DNA from: Sphingomonas sp. Leaf10
GTDB lineage: Bacteria > Pseudomonadota > Alphaproteobacteria > Sphingomonadales > Sphingomonadaceae
Assembly (NCBI RefSeq): GCF_001421245.1
Contig: NZ_LMKE01000034.1
Location: 148,203-189,531, forward strand
Reading direction: 5' to 3'
DNA length: 41,329 nucleotides
Shown here: one piece after another, positions 18,870 through 28,250 of the stretch
How positions within the stretch are numbered: position 1 is the stretch's first letter
Layout: every line of letters begins with the position of its first letter
Made by a program: the position numbers and the translations under genes
Notes under the pieces: model-generated
Database searches by the model: none
Told to the model about the DNA's origin: nothing
The model's input: only the letters and a program-made list of their open reading frames with translations

Positions 18870-19655
18870 ATGCACTGCATGACGACGCATGACGGCTGGT
18901 CCAATCCGCGCCCCGGCCTGACGATCCTGCGCCGTGGCGACGCGCCGATCCGTGCGATCCAGGTCTATGGACAGCGTTGCTCGGGCACCAACGTCCTGAT
19001 CCGCTCGATCGAGGCCAATCTCGGCCGCGCCGCCTTTACCGAAAGCTATGGCTTCAAACATTGGTTCGTGCCCGAACAGGTACTGTTCCCGCGCGACGTG
19101 ATGGTGCTGGCGGTGGCGCGCGATCCGGTCGACTGGGTGCGCAGCCTGCACCGCCAGCCATGGCATGCCCATCCCGAACTCAAGACGCTCGGCTTCTCCG
19201 ACTTCATCCGCGCGCCATGGCACAGCTATTGGGACAGCGAATTCTGGGGGGTCGAGGACGATCATCCGGTGCTGGGGCGCGAGATGCTGCACGAACGCTG
19301 CCCCGACACCGGCGAACGCTTCGCCAACCCGCTCGCCAAGCGCACCTCCAAGCTGCGCCATTGGGCCGGCTTGCACGACAGGGCGCACCATGTCGCGCTG
19401 CTGAGTCACGAGGCATTCGTCTCCGATCCGGCGGGGGTGATCGCCGATCTGGCCGCTGCGACCGGGCTGAAGACGGCGGAGCCGTTCGTCGCGCAGGACA
19501 CGTACAAGGGACAAGGCCGGCGCGCCTTCACGCCCACGACTTATGCCCCGGTGTCCGACGCCGACCTCGCCCATATCCATGCATGGCTCGATCCGTCGGT
19601 CGAGGCGCGTTACGGCTTCATGATTCCCGAACCGCAGGCGCAGGCGGCCGAGTAA
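18870..19655 (+). CDS. Sulfotransferase-like P-loop protein
   Basis: A 261-residue protein with the two sulfotransferase fingerprints: a PAPS-binding P-loop-type GQRCSGTN at residues 34-41 (compare xxRSGTN), and RDPVDWVRS starting at Arg84, matching the 3'-phosphate-binding R-[DN]-P...S motif. After that come Trp/His-rich segments (HRQPWH, WHSYWDSEFWG) and a C-terminal YAPVSDADLAHI region common in such enzymes. No signal peptide or TM helix, so cytoplasmic. It would transfer a sulfuryl group from PAPS to a hydroxyl of a carbohydrate or small molecule; the acceptor is unknown. Start ATG 18870 has GATGGGA close upstream. ATG 18879 is nearly as good. The frame is open to 18708, but that part overlaps the glycosyltransferase start. 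A long inverted repeat begins 6 bp after the stop. Confidence 0.75.
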   Translation: MHCMTTHDGWSNPRPGLTILRRGDAPIRAIQVYGQRCSGTNVLIRSIEANLGRAAFTESYGFKHWFVPEQVLFPRDVMVLAVARDPVDWVRSLHRQPWHAHPELKTLGFSDFIRAPWHSYWDSEFWGVEDDHPVLGREMLHERCPDTGERFANPLAKRTSKLRHWAGLHDRAHHVALLSHEAFVSDPAGVIADLAAATGLKTAEPFVAQDTYKGQGRRAFTPTTYAPVSDADLAHIHAWLDPSVEARYGFMIPEPQAQAAE

Positions 19656-19660
19656 ATTCG

Positions 19661-19818
19661 GTTCACGCGAAGGCGCGGAGACGCGAAGGGGTCGCGTTCC
19701 GGGCAACCCTGCGAGATCGGGAGACGCCTGTTCACGTTGCTACGGAAGCAAGGCCGCTCGCCCGAGATGGTCTTGCCAGTGGCGCAACTCCTTCGCGTCT
19801 CCGCGTCTTCGCGTGAAC
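19661..19818. repeat. Long inverted repeat with 29-bp arms
   Basis: The left arm (19661-19689, beginning GTTCACGCGAAGGCGCGGAG) and right arm (19790-19818, ending CTTCGCGTGAAC) are reverse complements with one mismatch in 29, separated by 100 bp. It exactly fills the convergent gap: the left arm starts 6 bp after one stop codon and the right arm ends just before the other. It may be a REP/BIME-type element or a bidirectional terminator. Confidence 0.8.
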
Positions 19819-19819
19819 C

Positions 19820-21262
19820 CTATCTTCCTTCGGCCCTGGCCTGCCGCACCGACACCGCCAAAGCCACCGTCAACACCCCGGCGATAAAGGCCCAGATCGC
19901 CAGCCCCTGCCACGGCGTATAGCTCAACCACTCATCGGCGACGGTCCGCAGATAGCCCGGATCGAACCGTTCCCGGAACACCGCCACCGCCAGCGCGCGC
20001 GGCTCGTTCTGCGGCGCGGTGATCTCGGCACTCGCGATCGCCATGTTGAGCGTCACTGATCCCGCCAGCAGCGCCGCGACGGCAATCCGCGACCAACGCG
20101 TCGCCCGTGCCCAGAACGCGCCGATGCCGATGCACAGGAACCCGACCGCCGGCAGCGCATGACGCGGCCCGGTCGCATTGCCGCCGTCCCAGTAATAATA
20201 GGAAGCGTTGATCAGGAACGGCACCACCGCCCCCGCCACCGCCAGCCAGCCAACAGCGCGGGTGGCGGGATCGCGTACCAGCATCGCCAGCCCGAACGGC
20301 GCGACGATCAGGATCGGCGCGACCCACAACATGCCGCGCCGCTCGCCGAGGATCAGTTCGTACAGCACATAGGGCTTGGGATAGGTCAGCCCGAACAGCC
20401 CCTCCTGCATCCCCGCGAAATCGGTGACGCCCGAATAGCCGAGCCGGAACACCGTCCCGAACGCGAGCAGATTATAGGCGAGCAGCACGACCAGCGCGCT
20501 CGTGCCCGAGACCAACGCGACGACGACGGTCCGCACCGCATCGGCACGCGGCAACGCCCGCAACCGCCAGAGCGCGAAGCCAGCGACCGGCAGCCCGGCG
20601 ATCAGCGCCGAATGCTCGATCAACACCGCCCAGCCAAGTGCCAGCCCGGCGACGACCGCATCGCGACGCGACCGCTCCGGCCCGGTCCCGCGCCACACCG
20701 CCCAGGTGGCGATCACCAGCAGCGCCGCGACTGGGGCATGGCCGAAGATCGTCGTCGACCAGCCCCAGACGGTGGTGCCGAGGCCATAAGCAAGTGCGGC
20801 GACCGCCCCCGCCTCGACATCGCCGGTCACCCGCCGCACCAGATCGTAGAGCAGCATCGCCGCCAGCGCGCTCAACACCGCGCAGATCGTGACGGCGACC
20901 AACCGGATGCGGATCTTCAGGAAACGGTTGAAATCGCGATTTTCGAAGCCGGGAATGAAATCATCCGCGCGCTGCCCCGACACGCGATCGGCAAGCACGA
21001 CGGCGGGGATGGAGAGCACCGACATCCCCGGCGCCTTGTCCGAATAATAATGGTCGCCGAACTGCGCCTTGTCGATCGTTAGGGGGGCGAATTCGTCGAT
21101 CGTCGCATCACGATGTTCAACCAGCGACAGGGTGGCGAACATGCGGACCGCGTTGTTGGGATTGAATTCCCACGATCCGAACCAGGCGCAGGAGAACCAG
21201 ACGAGCAGCGCGATCAGCCACGCCACCGGATCGCGGTGGAGCGACACGACCGACGCCGTCAT
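19820..21262 (-). CDS. Polytopic membrane protein, probable GT-C glycosyltransferase fold
   Basis: A 480-residue protein with about ten to twelve TM helices. After TM1 (residues 13-30) comes a periplasmic loop with RDATIDEFAP and HYYSDKAPGMS (about 51-81). The acidic pair plus 'YYSDKAPG' is the hallmark of bacterial GT-C/ArnT-PMT-like proteins, where the first loop carries the catalytic acid and lipid-linked sugar site. Late segments include INASYYYWDGGNATGPRHALP, also common in this group. It probably transfers a sugar from a polyprenyl-phosphate donor in the periplasm; neither substrate is known. Start ATG 21262 lies 4 bp after the pit stop codon, so it is co-transcribed and probably translationally coupled with pit. 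The stop codon abuts the inverted repeat at 19661-19818. Confidence 0.7.
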   Translation of the reverse strand: MTASVVSLHRDPVAWLIALLVWFSCAWFGSWEFNPNNAVRMFATLSLVEHRDATIDEFAPLTIDKAQFGDHYYSDKAPGMSVLSIPAVVLADRVSGQRADDFIPGFENRDFNRFLKIRIRLVAVTICAVLSALAAMLLYDLVRRVTGDVEAGAVAALAYGLGTTVWGWSTTIFGHAPVAALLVIATWAVWRGTGPERSRRDAVVAGLALGWAVLIEHSALIAGLPVAGFALWRLRALPRADAVRTVVVALVSGTSALVVLLAYNLLAFGTVFRLGYSGVTDFAGMQEGLFGLTYPKPYVLYELILGERRGMLWVAPILIVAPFGLAMLVRDPATRAVGWLAVAGAVVPFLINASYYYWDGGNATGPRHALPAVGFLCIGIGAFWARATRWSRIAVAALLAGSVTLNMAIASAEITAPQNEPRALAVAVFRERFDPGYLRTVADEWLSYTPWQGLAIWAFIAGVLTVALAVSVRQARAEGR

Positions 21263-21266
21263 GCGA

Positions 21267-22874
21267 TCAGAAGACCCGGTTCAGCAGCAGGTAGAGCGAC
21301 CCCGACAGCAGCACCGATACCGGCAGCGTCAGCACCCACGCCATCAGCAGGTTGCGCACCGTCGACGTCTGCAATCCCGACCGGTTCGCCGCCATCGTAC
21401 CGGCAACGCCCGACGACAGGACGTGCGTGGTCGACACCGGCAGGCCCAAGCTGTCGGCACCGAAGATCGTGCCCATCGCCACCAGTTCGGCCGACGCGCC
21501 CTGCGCATAGGTCAGGTGGGTCTTGCCGATCTTTTCCCCGACGGTGACCACGATCCGCTTCCACCCGACCATCGTGCCGAGACCCAGCGCGAAGGCGACC
21601 GCGACCTTGACCCAGAGCGGAATGAACCGCGTGCCGGCGTCGAGCGAACCACGATAGTCGGTCAGCACCTTCTGATCGGCGTCGTTCAGGCCCAGCGACT
21701 TTTCCTTGGCCATGCGCTTCACCGCTTCCGACGCGAGATACATGTCGTTGCGCATATTGCCGCTGACCGCCGCCGGCACCTTCGCCAGCGAACCATATTC
21801 ACGGACCTGCCGGTCGATCGTGCCGACCAAAGCGGTGACGGCGGGCACGGTTTCGGCATTAAGCTTGCGCTCGGTAATATAGCGCTGCGTCTGGCTGCGC
21901 GCGGCGGTGTCGTCGAGACCGACCCGTGCGCCGCGCGGGGTCAACACCTGCACCGCCGCCGCGCTGTTGGTGGCGAACTGCGCCTCATATTCGGCGGGAA
22001 CCGCGCGGTTGAGCGCATAGGCGGTGGGCACCGTGCCGATCAGGATCAGCATGATCAGCCCCATGCCCTTCTGCCCGTCGTTCGACCCGTGGGCGAAGCT
22101 GACGCCGGTGCAGGTGAAGATCAGCAGCGCGCGGATCCACAGCGGCGGCGGCGTGTCGCCGACCGGCGCCTCGTACAGCTTGCGGTTGCGGACCAGCGTC
22201 TTCATCGCGAGGAACAGCAGCGCGGCGACGCCGAAGCCGATCATCGGCGAGATCAGCAGCGCCTTGCCGATCTCGGTCGCCTTGTCCCAATCGACGCCGG
22301 CCGACCCGTTGCGCCCCTGCACGATCGCATTGGCGACGCCGACGCCGATGATCGACCCGATCAGCGTGTGCGACGACGACGACGGAATGCCGAGCGCCCA
22401 GGTGGCAAGGTTCCACACGATCGCCGCGATCAGCAGCGCGAACACCATCGCGAAGCCGGCGGACGACCCGACCTGCAGGATCAGTTCGATCGGCAGCAGC
22501 GAGATGATGCCGAACGCGACCGCGCCGGTCGACAGCAGCACGCCGAGGAAGTTGAAGAAACCCGACCACACCACCGCGACATGGGCGGGCATCGAGTTGG
22601 TGTAGATCACGGTCGCGACCGCATTGGCGGTGTCGTGGAACCCGTTCACGAATTCGAAGCCCAGCGCTATAATGAGCGCGAGCACCAGCAGCGCGAAGGG
22701 CATCAGCGTCAGCGGATCGACGCTGGCCGCCGCCGCGTCGTGATAGACGTTGTAGACGACATAGCCGAGTGCGGCGACGATCGCCGTGGCGAATCCAAAC
22801 GTACCGGCGCGGCCGAAGCCGTCGTCCAGTTTCGGGCCGGGGCGTCCATCCCGCTCCAGCGCTGCGCTCGTCAT
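21267..22874 (-). CDS. pit: Pit-family inorganic phosphate transporter
   Basis: A 535-residue low-affinity metal-phosphate/H+ symporter of the PHO4 family in the inner membrane. Both internal-repeat signatures are present: N-terminal GFEFVNGFHDTANAVATVIYTN-type segment and central FAHGSNDGQKGMG, plus LGIPSSSSHTLIGS and its C-terminal counterpart LGLPVSTTHVLSS. About 150 residues of soluble loop (roughly 300-420) separate the halves, as in E. coli PitA (499 aa). Start ATG 22874 has AGGGGAA about six bases upstream. The frame stays open to 23051 but without membrane or homologous character. It is the first gene of a two-gene unit with the GT-C protein. A GTGTG-N7-CACAC inverted repeat lies 44-60 bp upstream. 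Confidence 0.93.
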   Translation of the reverse strand: MTSAALERDGRPGPKLDDGFGRAGTFGFATAIVAALGYVVYNVYHDAAAASVDPLTLMPFALLVLALIIALGFEFVNGFHDTANAVATVIYTNSMPAHVAVVWSGFFNFLGVLLSTGAVAFGIISLLPIELILQVGSSAGFAMVFALLIAAIVWNLATWALGIPSSSSHTLIGSIIGVGVANAIVQGRNGSAGVDWDKATEIGKALLISPMIGFGVAALLFLAMKTLVRNRKLYEAPVGDTPPPLWIRALLIFTCTGVSFAHGSNDGQKGMGLIMLILIGTVPTAYALNRAVPAEYEAQFATNSAAAVQVLTPRGARVGLDDTAARSQTQRYITERKLNAETVPAVTALVGTIDRQVREYGSLAKVPAAVSGNMRNDMYLASEAVKRMAKEKSLGLNDADQKVLTDYRGSLDAGTRFIPLWVKVAVAFALGLGTMVGWKRIVVTVGEKIGKTHLTYAQGASAELVAMGTIFGADSLGLPVSTTHVLSSGVAGTMAANRSGLQTSTVRNLLMAWVLTLPVSVLLSGSLYLLLNRVF

Positions 22875-22917
22875 CGAAATTCCCCTGCCGAATTGGACGA
22901 ATCGCCCTACTGGCGAA

Positions 22918-22934
22918 GTGTGACAGTTCCACAC
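22918..22934. promoter_or_regulatory. Inverted repeat upstream of pit
   Basis: GTGTGACAGTTCCACAC has 5-bp perfect arms and a 7-nt spacer, 44 bp before the pit start codon. On the minus strand it contains CTGTCA, a single Pho-box-like half-site. I see no second half-site at the correct 11-bp period. Confidence 0.25.
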
Positions 22935-23070
22935 CGCCCCCGCGTCGGCATCGCGATCGGCGAGGCGCCCATAGCGGATGGAAGATGCTTTGGCGATATG
23001 CCGCGCATATGCGTACGATTCCGGAACGCCTGCGTCACCGGCCCGCCACACTATGCGCGCACAATGCCGG

Positions 23071-25491
23071 TCAGGGCAGGATGCGCAGCCGTTCGATCAC
23101 CACGCCCGGATCGATCATCCACAACCGGACGCGGTGCCGCCCGGCCTTCGCCACCGGATGGCGCGACCGCGTTGCGCGCACCGCGTTGCTGACCGCCGCC
23201 GCCCATTCCTTTTCGCCGGTGCCTTTCCACAGGTCGATCACCTGCGGCGCGGCATCGTCGATGGCGATGGCATAGCGCCGCCCGCTGCCGGTGACATCCA
23301 GCGACGGCGCGGCCAGCACCTCGACCGTCGCGGTGCCGGCGGGGAGCGTGACGCTATAGTCGAGCGCCGGTCCCTTGCCCGGCACCTGCGCCGCCGCCGT
23401 CTGCGGCCACGGCATCACCGCGCGACCGGCGATGCCGAGGCCGGGCACCGTCACCCAGCGCACCGCGCCAGCCGAGCGGGTGGCGCTAAACGCCACCGCG
23501 TCGATCTCGGTCGCCTTGGCTGGCGGCTGGACCGCAACCGGCGTGCGCGGCGTGCCGGGGGCGACGCGGCGGACGGCGGGCATCACATCGGTGTCGGGCT
23601 GCTGCCAGCTCGTATAGCCGATATGCGTCTGCGCCATCATGTGCCGCCACTTGCCGCCGTTCAGCCCCTCGTACCGCGCGCGGATCGCACGATCGTTGGC
23701 GAACAGGCGCTGGGCCTCGTCCGCCAGACCGTTCGCCGCCGGATCGCCCGCCGCCGCCGCCGCGCGGTTGCGCGCGACCGTGACGTACAGCCGGGCGAGA
23801 TTGCCCGCCGCCTCGACCGGATGCGCGACCAGTTGATAGAATGCGTCCGTCGCCGCCACCTTCGGCCGCACCGCCGCGACATCGCGGTCGAGCGCCGCCC
23901 ATTCGCCCAGCACCCGGTCGGCGGTGCCATCGGTCAGGCTCCAGCTATCGGGCGACCAGAGTTCGGGCTTCTGCCGCGCCAGATAGCGGGTCGTCCGGTC
24001 GAGGATCGACGCGATCGCCGCCGCCTGCCCTGCCCCGAACTGTTCGGCGGCCCAGCGGCGATGATAGTCCGCCATCGCCTCCATCGTCATCGCCTTGGGA
24101 TTCCACGCCATGTCGAGGAAGAAGCTGGTCGGCAGCTCCATCGGCTTCAGGTCGCCGACATTGACGATCCACATCCTCTCGACGCCATGCGCGTCCGCCA
24201 GCGCCATCTGCTCCCACGTCCGCGAGATCTGGTTCGTATTGAGCCATTTGTAGTTGCGTGGCCCACCGACATAATCGAAATGATAATAGACGCCATAGCC
24301 ACCCGGCCGCGTTTCCCCGACCTTGGGCAGGCGACGGATATTGCCCCAATTGTCATCGGCGAACAGCAGGGTCACGTCGTCGGGCACGCGCATCCCGGAA
24401 TCATAATAGTCCTGCACTTCCTTGTAGAGTGCCCAGACCTGCGGCGTCTGCGCGGCGGGCCTGCCGGTCACCTCGGCGATGATGCCGCGCTGGTCGGCGA
24501 CGATGCGTTCGAGCAGCTTGGTCGCGGTACCGCTGGTCATCGGTTCGTCGCCGTCGCCGCGCATGCCGACCGTCACCACCGCGTCGCGCCCGGCGTTGCG
24601 CACGATCCCGTCGCGCCAGAAGCCGCGCAGCTTCTCGTCGTTGGTCGTATAGTCCCACGCCCCGCCCTTGCCCCGCGCCCATTCGACATGCGCGCGCTGC
24701 ATCGGTTCGTGGTGCGAGGTGCCGAGCACGATCCCCATCCGCTGCGCCAGTGCCGCACTCGCCGGATCGTCCTGCCACAGCGACTTGCCCCACATCGCCG
24801 GCCACAGATAATTGCCCTTCAGCCGCAGCGTCAGTTCGAACACCCGCTGATAGAAGCGCGCATTGATCCCGCCGAAACTGCTGCGCGCCCATTCGCCGAG
24901 CGCCGGCTCCTCGTCGTTCAGGAAAATGCCGCGATAGCGCACCTGCGGCGCATCGATCCGCCGTCCGGCGGTCACATACAGGTTCGGCCGCACCGGCACC
25001 GGCACATCGGCCCACCAGGCCCAGGGCGACACCCCCGCCCGCCGCGACAGGTCGTAGGTGCCGAAGATCGCCCCGCGCTTGTCGGCGCCGACGATCACCA
25101 GCGCGCGGGCGACGCCCGGCATCGGTGCCTCGACCACCTGCTGGACATAGCCTTCCCAGCGGCCCTTCAGTGTCGAGACGTCCAGCTTGCCCTCCGCGAC
25201 CAGCGCATCGATCGCCGGGCTTTGTCCCAGCACGCCGATCAGCACCGCGCGGTCCTGCGCCCGGCCGCTGCGTCCGGCGAGCGCGTTGAGGTCGCCCGCC
25301 AGATCCTCTGCGGCATCGCGCACCCCGGCATCGGCCATGGGTTCGACGACCACCCGCGCCGGCTGCCCGCCCGCGATCAGCGTCATCGCACCCGACGACG
25401 CCTTGTCACAGATCGCAACGGTACCGGTGCACGCCAGCGCCGGGGTGGAGCCGAGCAGCGCGATCGTCACGGCAAACAAGCAGGTACGCAT
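23071..25491 (-). CDS. Secreted alpha-glucuronidase, GH115
   Basis: An 806-residue exo-enzyme of glycoside hydrolase family 115, which removes (4-O-methyl-)glucuronic acid from xylan, including internal substitutions. Signal peptide 1-20 (STPALA). The N-terminal domain includes LIGVLGQSPAIDAL and ALVIVGADKRGAIFGTYDLS, the usual GH115 opening. The catalytic (beta/alpha)8 region starts near RYRGIFLNDEEPAL (Arg187 to Pro196), followed by LKGNYLWPAMW, LGTSHHEPM and MRGDGDEPM, all family hallmarks. HIGYTSWQQP marks the end of the next helical domain, and the last ~170 residues form the C-terminal beta-sandwich. The length is within the family range. Start ATG 25491 follows GAGGATA at 8-nt spacing. 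It is the second gene of an operon: it begins 16 bp after the GH2 stop. No accessory binding module is seen. Confidence 0.93.
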   Translation of the reverse strand: MRTCLFAVTIALLGSTPALACTGTVAICDKASSGAMTLIAGGQPARVVVEPMADAGVRDAAEDLAGDLNALAGRSGRAQDRAVLIGVLGQSPAIDALVAEGKLDVSTLKGRWEGYVQQVVEAPMPGVARALVIVGADKRGAIFGTYDLSRRAGVSPWAWWADVPVPVRPNLYVTAGRRIDAPQVRYRGIFLNDEEPALGEWARSSFGGINARFYQRVFELTLRLKGNYLWPAMWGKSLWQDDPASAALAQRMGIVLGTSHHEPMQRAHVEWARGKGGAWDYTTNDEKLRGFWRDGIVRNAGRDAVVTVGMRGDGDEPMTSGTATKLLERIVADQRGIIAEVTGRPAAQTPQVWALYKEVQDYYDSGMRVPDDVTLLFADDNWGNIRRLPKVGETRPGGYGVYYHFDYVGGPRNYKWLNTNQISRTWEQMALADAHGVERMWIVNVGDLKPMELPTSFFLDMAWNPKAMTMEAMADYHRRWAAEQFGAGQAAAIASILDRTTRYLARQKPELWSPDSWSLTDGTADRVLGEWAALDRDVAAVRPKVAATDAFYQLVAHPVEAAGNLARLYVTVARNRAAAAAGDPAANGLADEAQRLFANDRAIRARYEGLNGGKWRHMMAQTHIGYTSWQQPDTDVMPAVRRVAPGTPRTPVAVQPPAKATEIDAVAFSATRSAGAVRWVTVPGLGIAGRAVMPWPQTAAAQVPGKGPALDYSVTLPAGTATVEVLAAPSLDVTGSGRRYAIAIDDAAPQVIDLWKGTGEKEWAAAVSNAVRATRSRHPVAKAGRHRVRLWMIDPGVVIERLRILP

Positions 25492-25507
25492 AGACACTAT
25501 CCTCGAA

Positions 25508-28198
25508 TCAACGCAGCGCGGTGACGACGACGCGCGTCGGGGCAAGGCCGTCGGCCTCGGCGATCAGCGTGATCGGCCCAGCCTTCGCCGCCCGCACGAT
25601 CGCCAGCGCCTTGCCGTTGAAGGCGTTGCGCACGGCGGAGGGAAAGGCGGTCAAGTCGGTCGGATCGCCATTGTCGGTCGCGACCAGCTCGCCCGCCCCC
25701 TCGACCCGGAAGCGCACCGGGTTCCCCGCGCGCGGCGAAATCCGCCCCTCGGCATCGACCACATCGACCGTGACGAAGGCGAGGTCGCGGCCGTCGCCCG
25801 CGATCCGTGCACGATCGACGCTGGCCTTCAGCGCCGTCGCCGGCCCGGTGGTGACGACGGTTTCGGTCGCCCAGGGCTGGCCGTCCTTCCACGTCACCAC
25901 CTTCACCTCACCTGGCTGATAGGTGACGAAATCCCAGCGGAAGCGATAGGCATAGGGCGCGCGCTTCAGGCGCCCCTGCGACACGCCATTGACGAACAAC
26001 TCCGCCTCGTCGGCCGAACTGAACACATGCACCGGCGTCACCTGCCCCTCGCGCCCCGGCCAGCTCCAGTGCGGCAGGATATGCGCGAATTTCAGCTCGG
26101 GCCGCCAGCGCGACTGGTACAGCCAGAACCGGTCCTTCGGAAAACCGGCGAGATCGACGATTCCCGAATAGCTGCTGCGCGAGGTATAATAGGGCGTCGG
26201 TTCGCCCAGATAGTCGAAGCCGGTCCAGACGAATTCGCCCGCGACCCCCGGATTCTGATCCATCGCCGCGAATTCGCGGTCGGCCGACGATCCGAAATCG
26301 GATGCGTGCAGTTCGTACGCGCTGACCTGATGCGTGTCGGGATCGCCGCCCGAACCGGGACGGACCGGTCCGCTGAGGCTGCCCGATACCGGGAACAGAT
26401 ATTCGCCACGACTGCTCAGCGCCGACGCGCTTTCGCTCTCGAACAATACCTTGTCCGGAAATTTCGCGCGGAACGCCGGATATTGTCCCGGCAGGGTGCG
26501 GATGCCGCTGCCCTGATAATTGATGTTGATGACGTCCATTTCGGCCGGCAACGGCATGTCGGGCTTGGCATAGTTCATCGCGCTGGTCGCCGGGCGCGTA
26601 TCCTCCTGCCGCACGATCGACACCAGTTCGCGTGCGATCTTCGCGCCGTCCTCGCCGGTATATTGCTCGCCGACCTCGTTGCCGACACTCCAGAGCATGA
26701 TCGAGGGATGGTTGCGGTCGCGGCGCAGCATCGCGCGCAGGTCGGCCTCGTGCCAGTCGGGAAAGATCAGGTGGAAATCGAGCGGAGTCTTCTTGCGCTC
26801 CCACGAATCGAACACCTCGTCGATCACCAGAAAGCCCATGCGATCGGTCAGCTCGAGCAGTTCGGGCGCGGGCGGGTTATGGCTCATGCGGATCGCATTG
26901 ACCCCCATGTCGCGCAATATCTCCAGTTGCCGCTCGGCGGCACGGACGTTGAACGCCGCGCCGATCGCGCCCAGATCGTGGTGGTTGTTGACCCCGTTCA
27001 GCCGCACCGGCTGACCATTCACCAGCACGCCCTGCGCCCCCGCAAAGCGGATGTCGCGCACCCCGAACGGCGTTTCGTAGCGATCGACCACCCGCCCGTT
27101 CACCCGCACCGTCGACAGCGCGACATAGCGGTTGGGGCTCTGGGTCGGCGGCGGTCCCCACAGGCGGGGATTGGTCAGCATCGTGCTGCCGTCGAAGCGT
27201 GCGCTGCCCTTGGCCGCAACCATCTGCCGCAGCGGCGCGACGCGCGCCACGACGCCACCGGTGCGCTTGCCCATGGCGTCGAGCGCGAAGACTTCGCTCG
27301 CCACCTCGACCTGTGCCGGTGCGCTACCGTCATTGTCGATGGTCAGCGCCAGCGTCACCTCGGCGCGCTGCGCGCTAACGGCCGGCGTGCGGACGATGCT
27401 GCCCCACTGGCCGACATGGACCGGCGCGGTCTTGGTCAGCCACAGGTCGCGGTACAGCCCGCCGCCCGGATACCAGCGCGCCGATTCCCCCGGATTGTCG
27501 AGCCGGATCGCCAACTGGTTGCGCCCACCGGGCACGACATGCGGCGTCAGGTCGAGCCGCCAGCTATTATAGCCATAGGGCCAGCCACCGATCAGCTTCC
27601 CGTTCAGCCACACCGTCGCGTACGACATCGCCCCATCGACATCGAGAAAGATCGACTTGCCCCGATCCTTTGCCGGAATGTCGAGCGTCCGGCGATACCA
27701 GCCGATCCCCCAGCTTTTCAGCCGCCCCATGCCGCCATAGGGTCCGTCCTTGATGAACGGCCCGGCGATCGCCCAGTCGTGCGGCAGCGTGACGTGCGTC
27801 CACTCCTTGTCGTCATAGTCGGTGCGGACATAGGCGACGTCGCTGCCCGGATCGCCCGCCGGGCGAACGTGGTGCTTGGCGGGATCGGCGATGAAGGCGT
27901 TGGCGGTCGGCAGGATCCAGGGTTTGAGCACCCGCGCGGTGTCGGCGGCGACCGTCGCCGCCGCTTCGGGTTCGGCGTCCGCCACCTTGCCGTCGGCGCT
28001 GCGTTCGACCGCCGGGCGCACGTCGTAGCGCAGGTCGACGCTGTTGCCCGCCGGATCGCCACGCTGGAACCGCCAGCCATTGTCGATGCGGATGCGCTCG
28101 CGCGGCGCCTGTGCCGCGACGGGTGCGATCATCGCAACGACCAGTCCGGTCGACAGGGTAGCGACGTGCCAGTTGGCGGGGCTGAATGGTGGCCGCAT
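25508..28198 (-). CDS. Secreted GH2 beta-galactosidase-like glycoside hydrolase (DUF4982 type)
   Basis: An 896-residue GH2 enzyme. Signal peptide to about residue 30 (VVAMIAPVAAQA). N-terminal jelly-roll domain with VTLPHDWAIAGPF, GIGWYRRTLDIP and the GGGLYRDLWL motif, then an Ig-like domain and the TIM barrel. NEVGEQY gives acid/base Glu508, and the segment VLFESESAS gives the probable nucleophile Glu589 (SESAS). FVWTGFDYLGEPTPYY is typical. Past the barrel is a DUF4982-type module (about 690-770) and a C-terminal Ig-like domain with LAFVTVDVVDAEGRISPRAGNPV. Such enzymes remove terminal beta-galactosyl or related residues; the exact sugar is uncertain and beta-glucuronidase activity cannot be excluded. 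Start ATG 28198 follows GGGAGAG. It leads a GH2-GH115 operon and has a LacI-type palindrome 53 bp upstream of its start. It is divergent from the TonB receptor at 28746. Confidence 0.92.
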   Translation of the reverse strand: MRPPFSPANWHVATLSTGLVVAMIAPVAAQAPRERIRIDNGWRFQRGDPAGNSVDLRYDVRPAVERSADGKVADAEPEAAATVAADTARVLKPWILPTANAFIADPAKHHVRPAGDPGSDVAYVRTDYDDKEWTHVTLPHDWAIAGPFIKDGPYGGMGRLKSWGIGWYRRTLDIPAKDRGKSIFLDVDGAMSYATVWLNGKLIGGWPYGYNSWRLDLTPHVVPGGRNQLAIRLDNPGESARWYPGGGLYRDLWLTKTAPVHVGQWGSIVRTPAVSAQRAEVTLALTIDNDGSAPAQVEVASEVFALDAMGKRTGGVVARVAPLRQMVAAKGSARFDGSTMLTNPRLWGPPPTQSPNRYVALSTVRVNGRVVDRYETPFGVRDIRFAGAQGVLVNGQPVRLNGVNNHHDLGAIGAAFNVRAAERQLEILRDMGVNAIRMSHNPPAPELLELTDRMGFLVIDEVFDSWERKKTPLDFHLIFPDWHEADLRAMLRRDRNHPSIMLWSVGNEVGEQYTGEDGAKIARELVSIVRQEDTRPATSAMNYAKPDMPLPAEMDVININYQGSGIRTLPGQYPAFRAKFPDKVLFESESASALSSRGEYLFPVSGSLSGPVRPGSGGDPDTHQVSAYELHASDFGSSADREFAAMDQNPGVAGEFVWTGFDYLGEPTPYYTSRSSYSGIVDLAGFPKDRFWLYQSRWRPELKFAHILPHWSWPGREGQVTPVHVFSSADEAELFVNGVSQGRLKRAPYAYRFRWDFVTYQPGEVKVVTWKDGQPWATETVVTTGPATALKASVDRARIAGDGRDLAFVTVDVVDAEGRISPRAGNPVRFRVEGAGELVATDNGDPTDLTAFPSAVRNAFNGKALAIVRAAKAGPITLIAEADGLAPTRVVVTALR

Positions 28199-28250
28199 AT
28201 GCTCTCCCGGGATCGCTGGTGCGCGACGAAACCGCACCGGTCGCCGCTTT

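Noticed and set aside
22918..22934. Pho box upstream of pit
   Set aside because: Only one CTGTCA half-site is seen; the second repeat at the proper spacing is missing, so PhoB control is not supported.
21069..23192. 707-codon plus-strand frame opposite the pit and GT-C genes
   Set aside because: His/Arg/Asp-rich antisense product, no domain, crosses a gene boundary.
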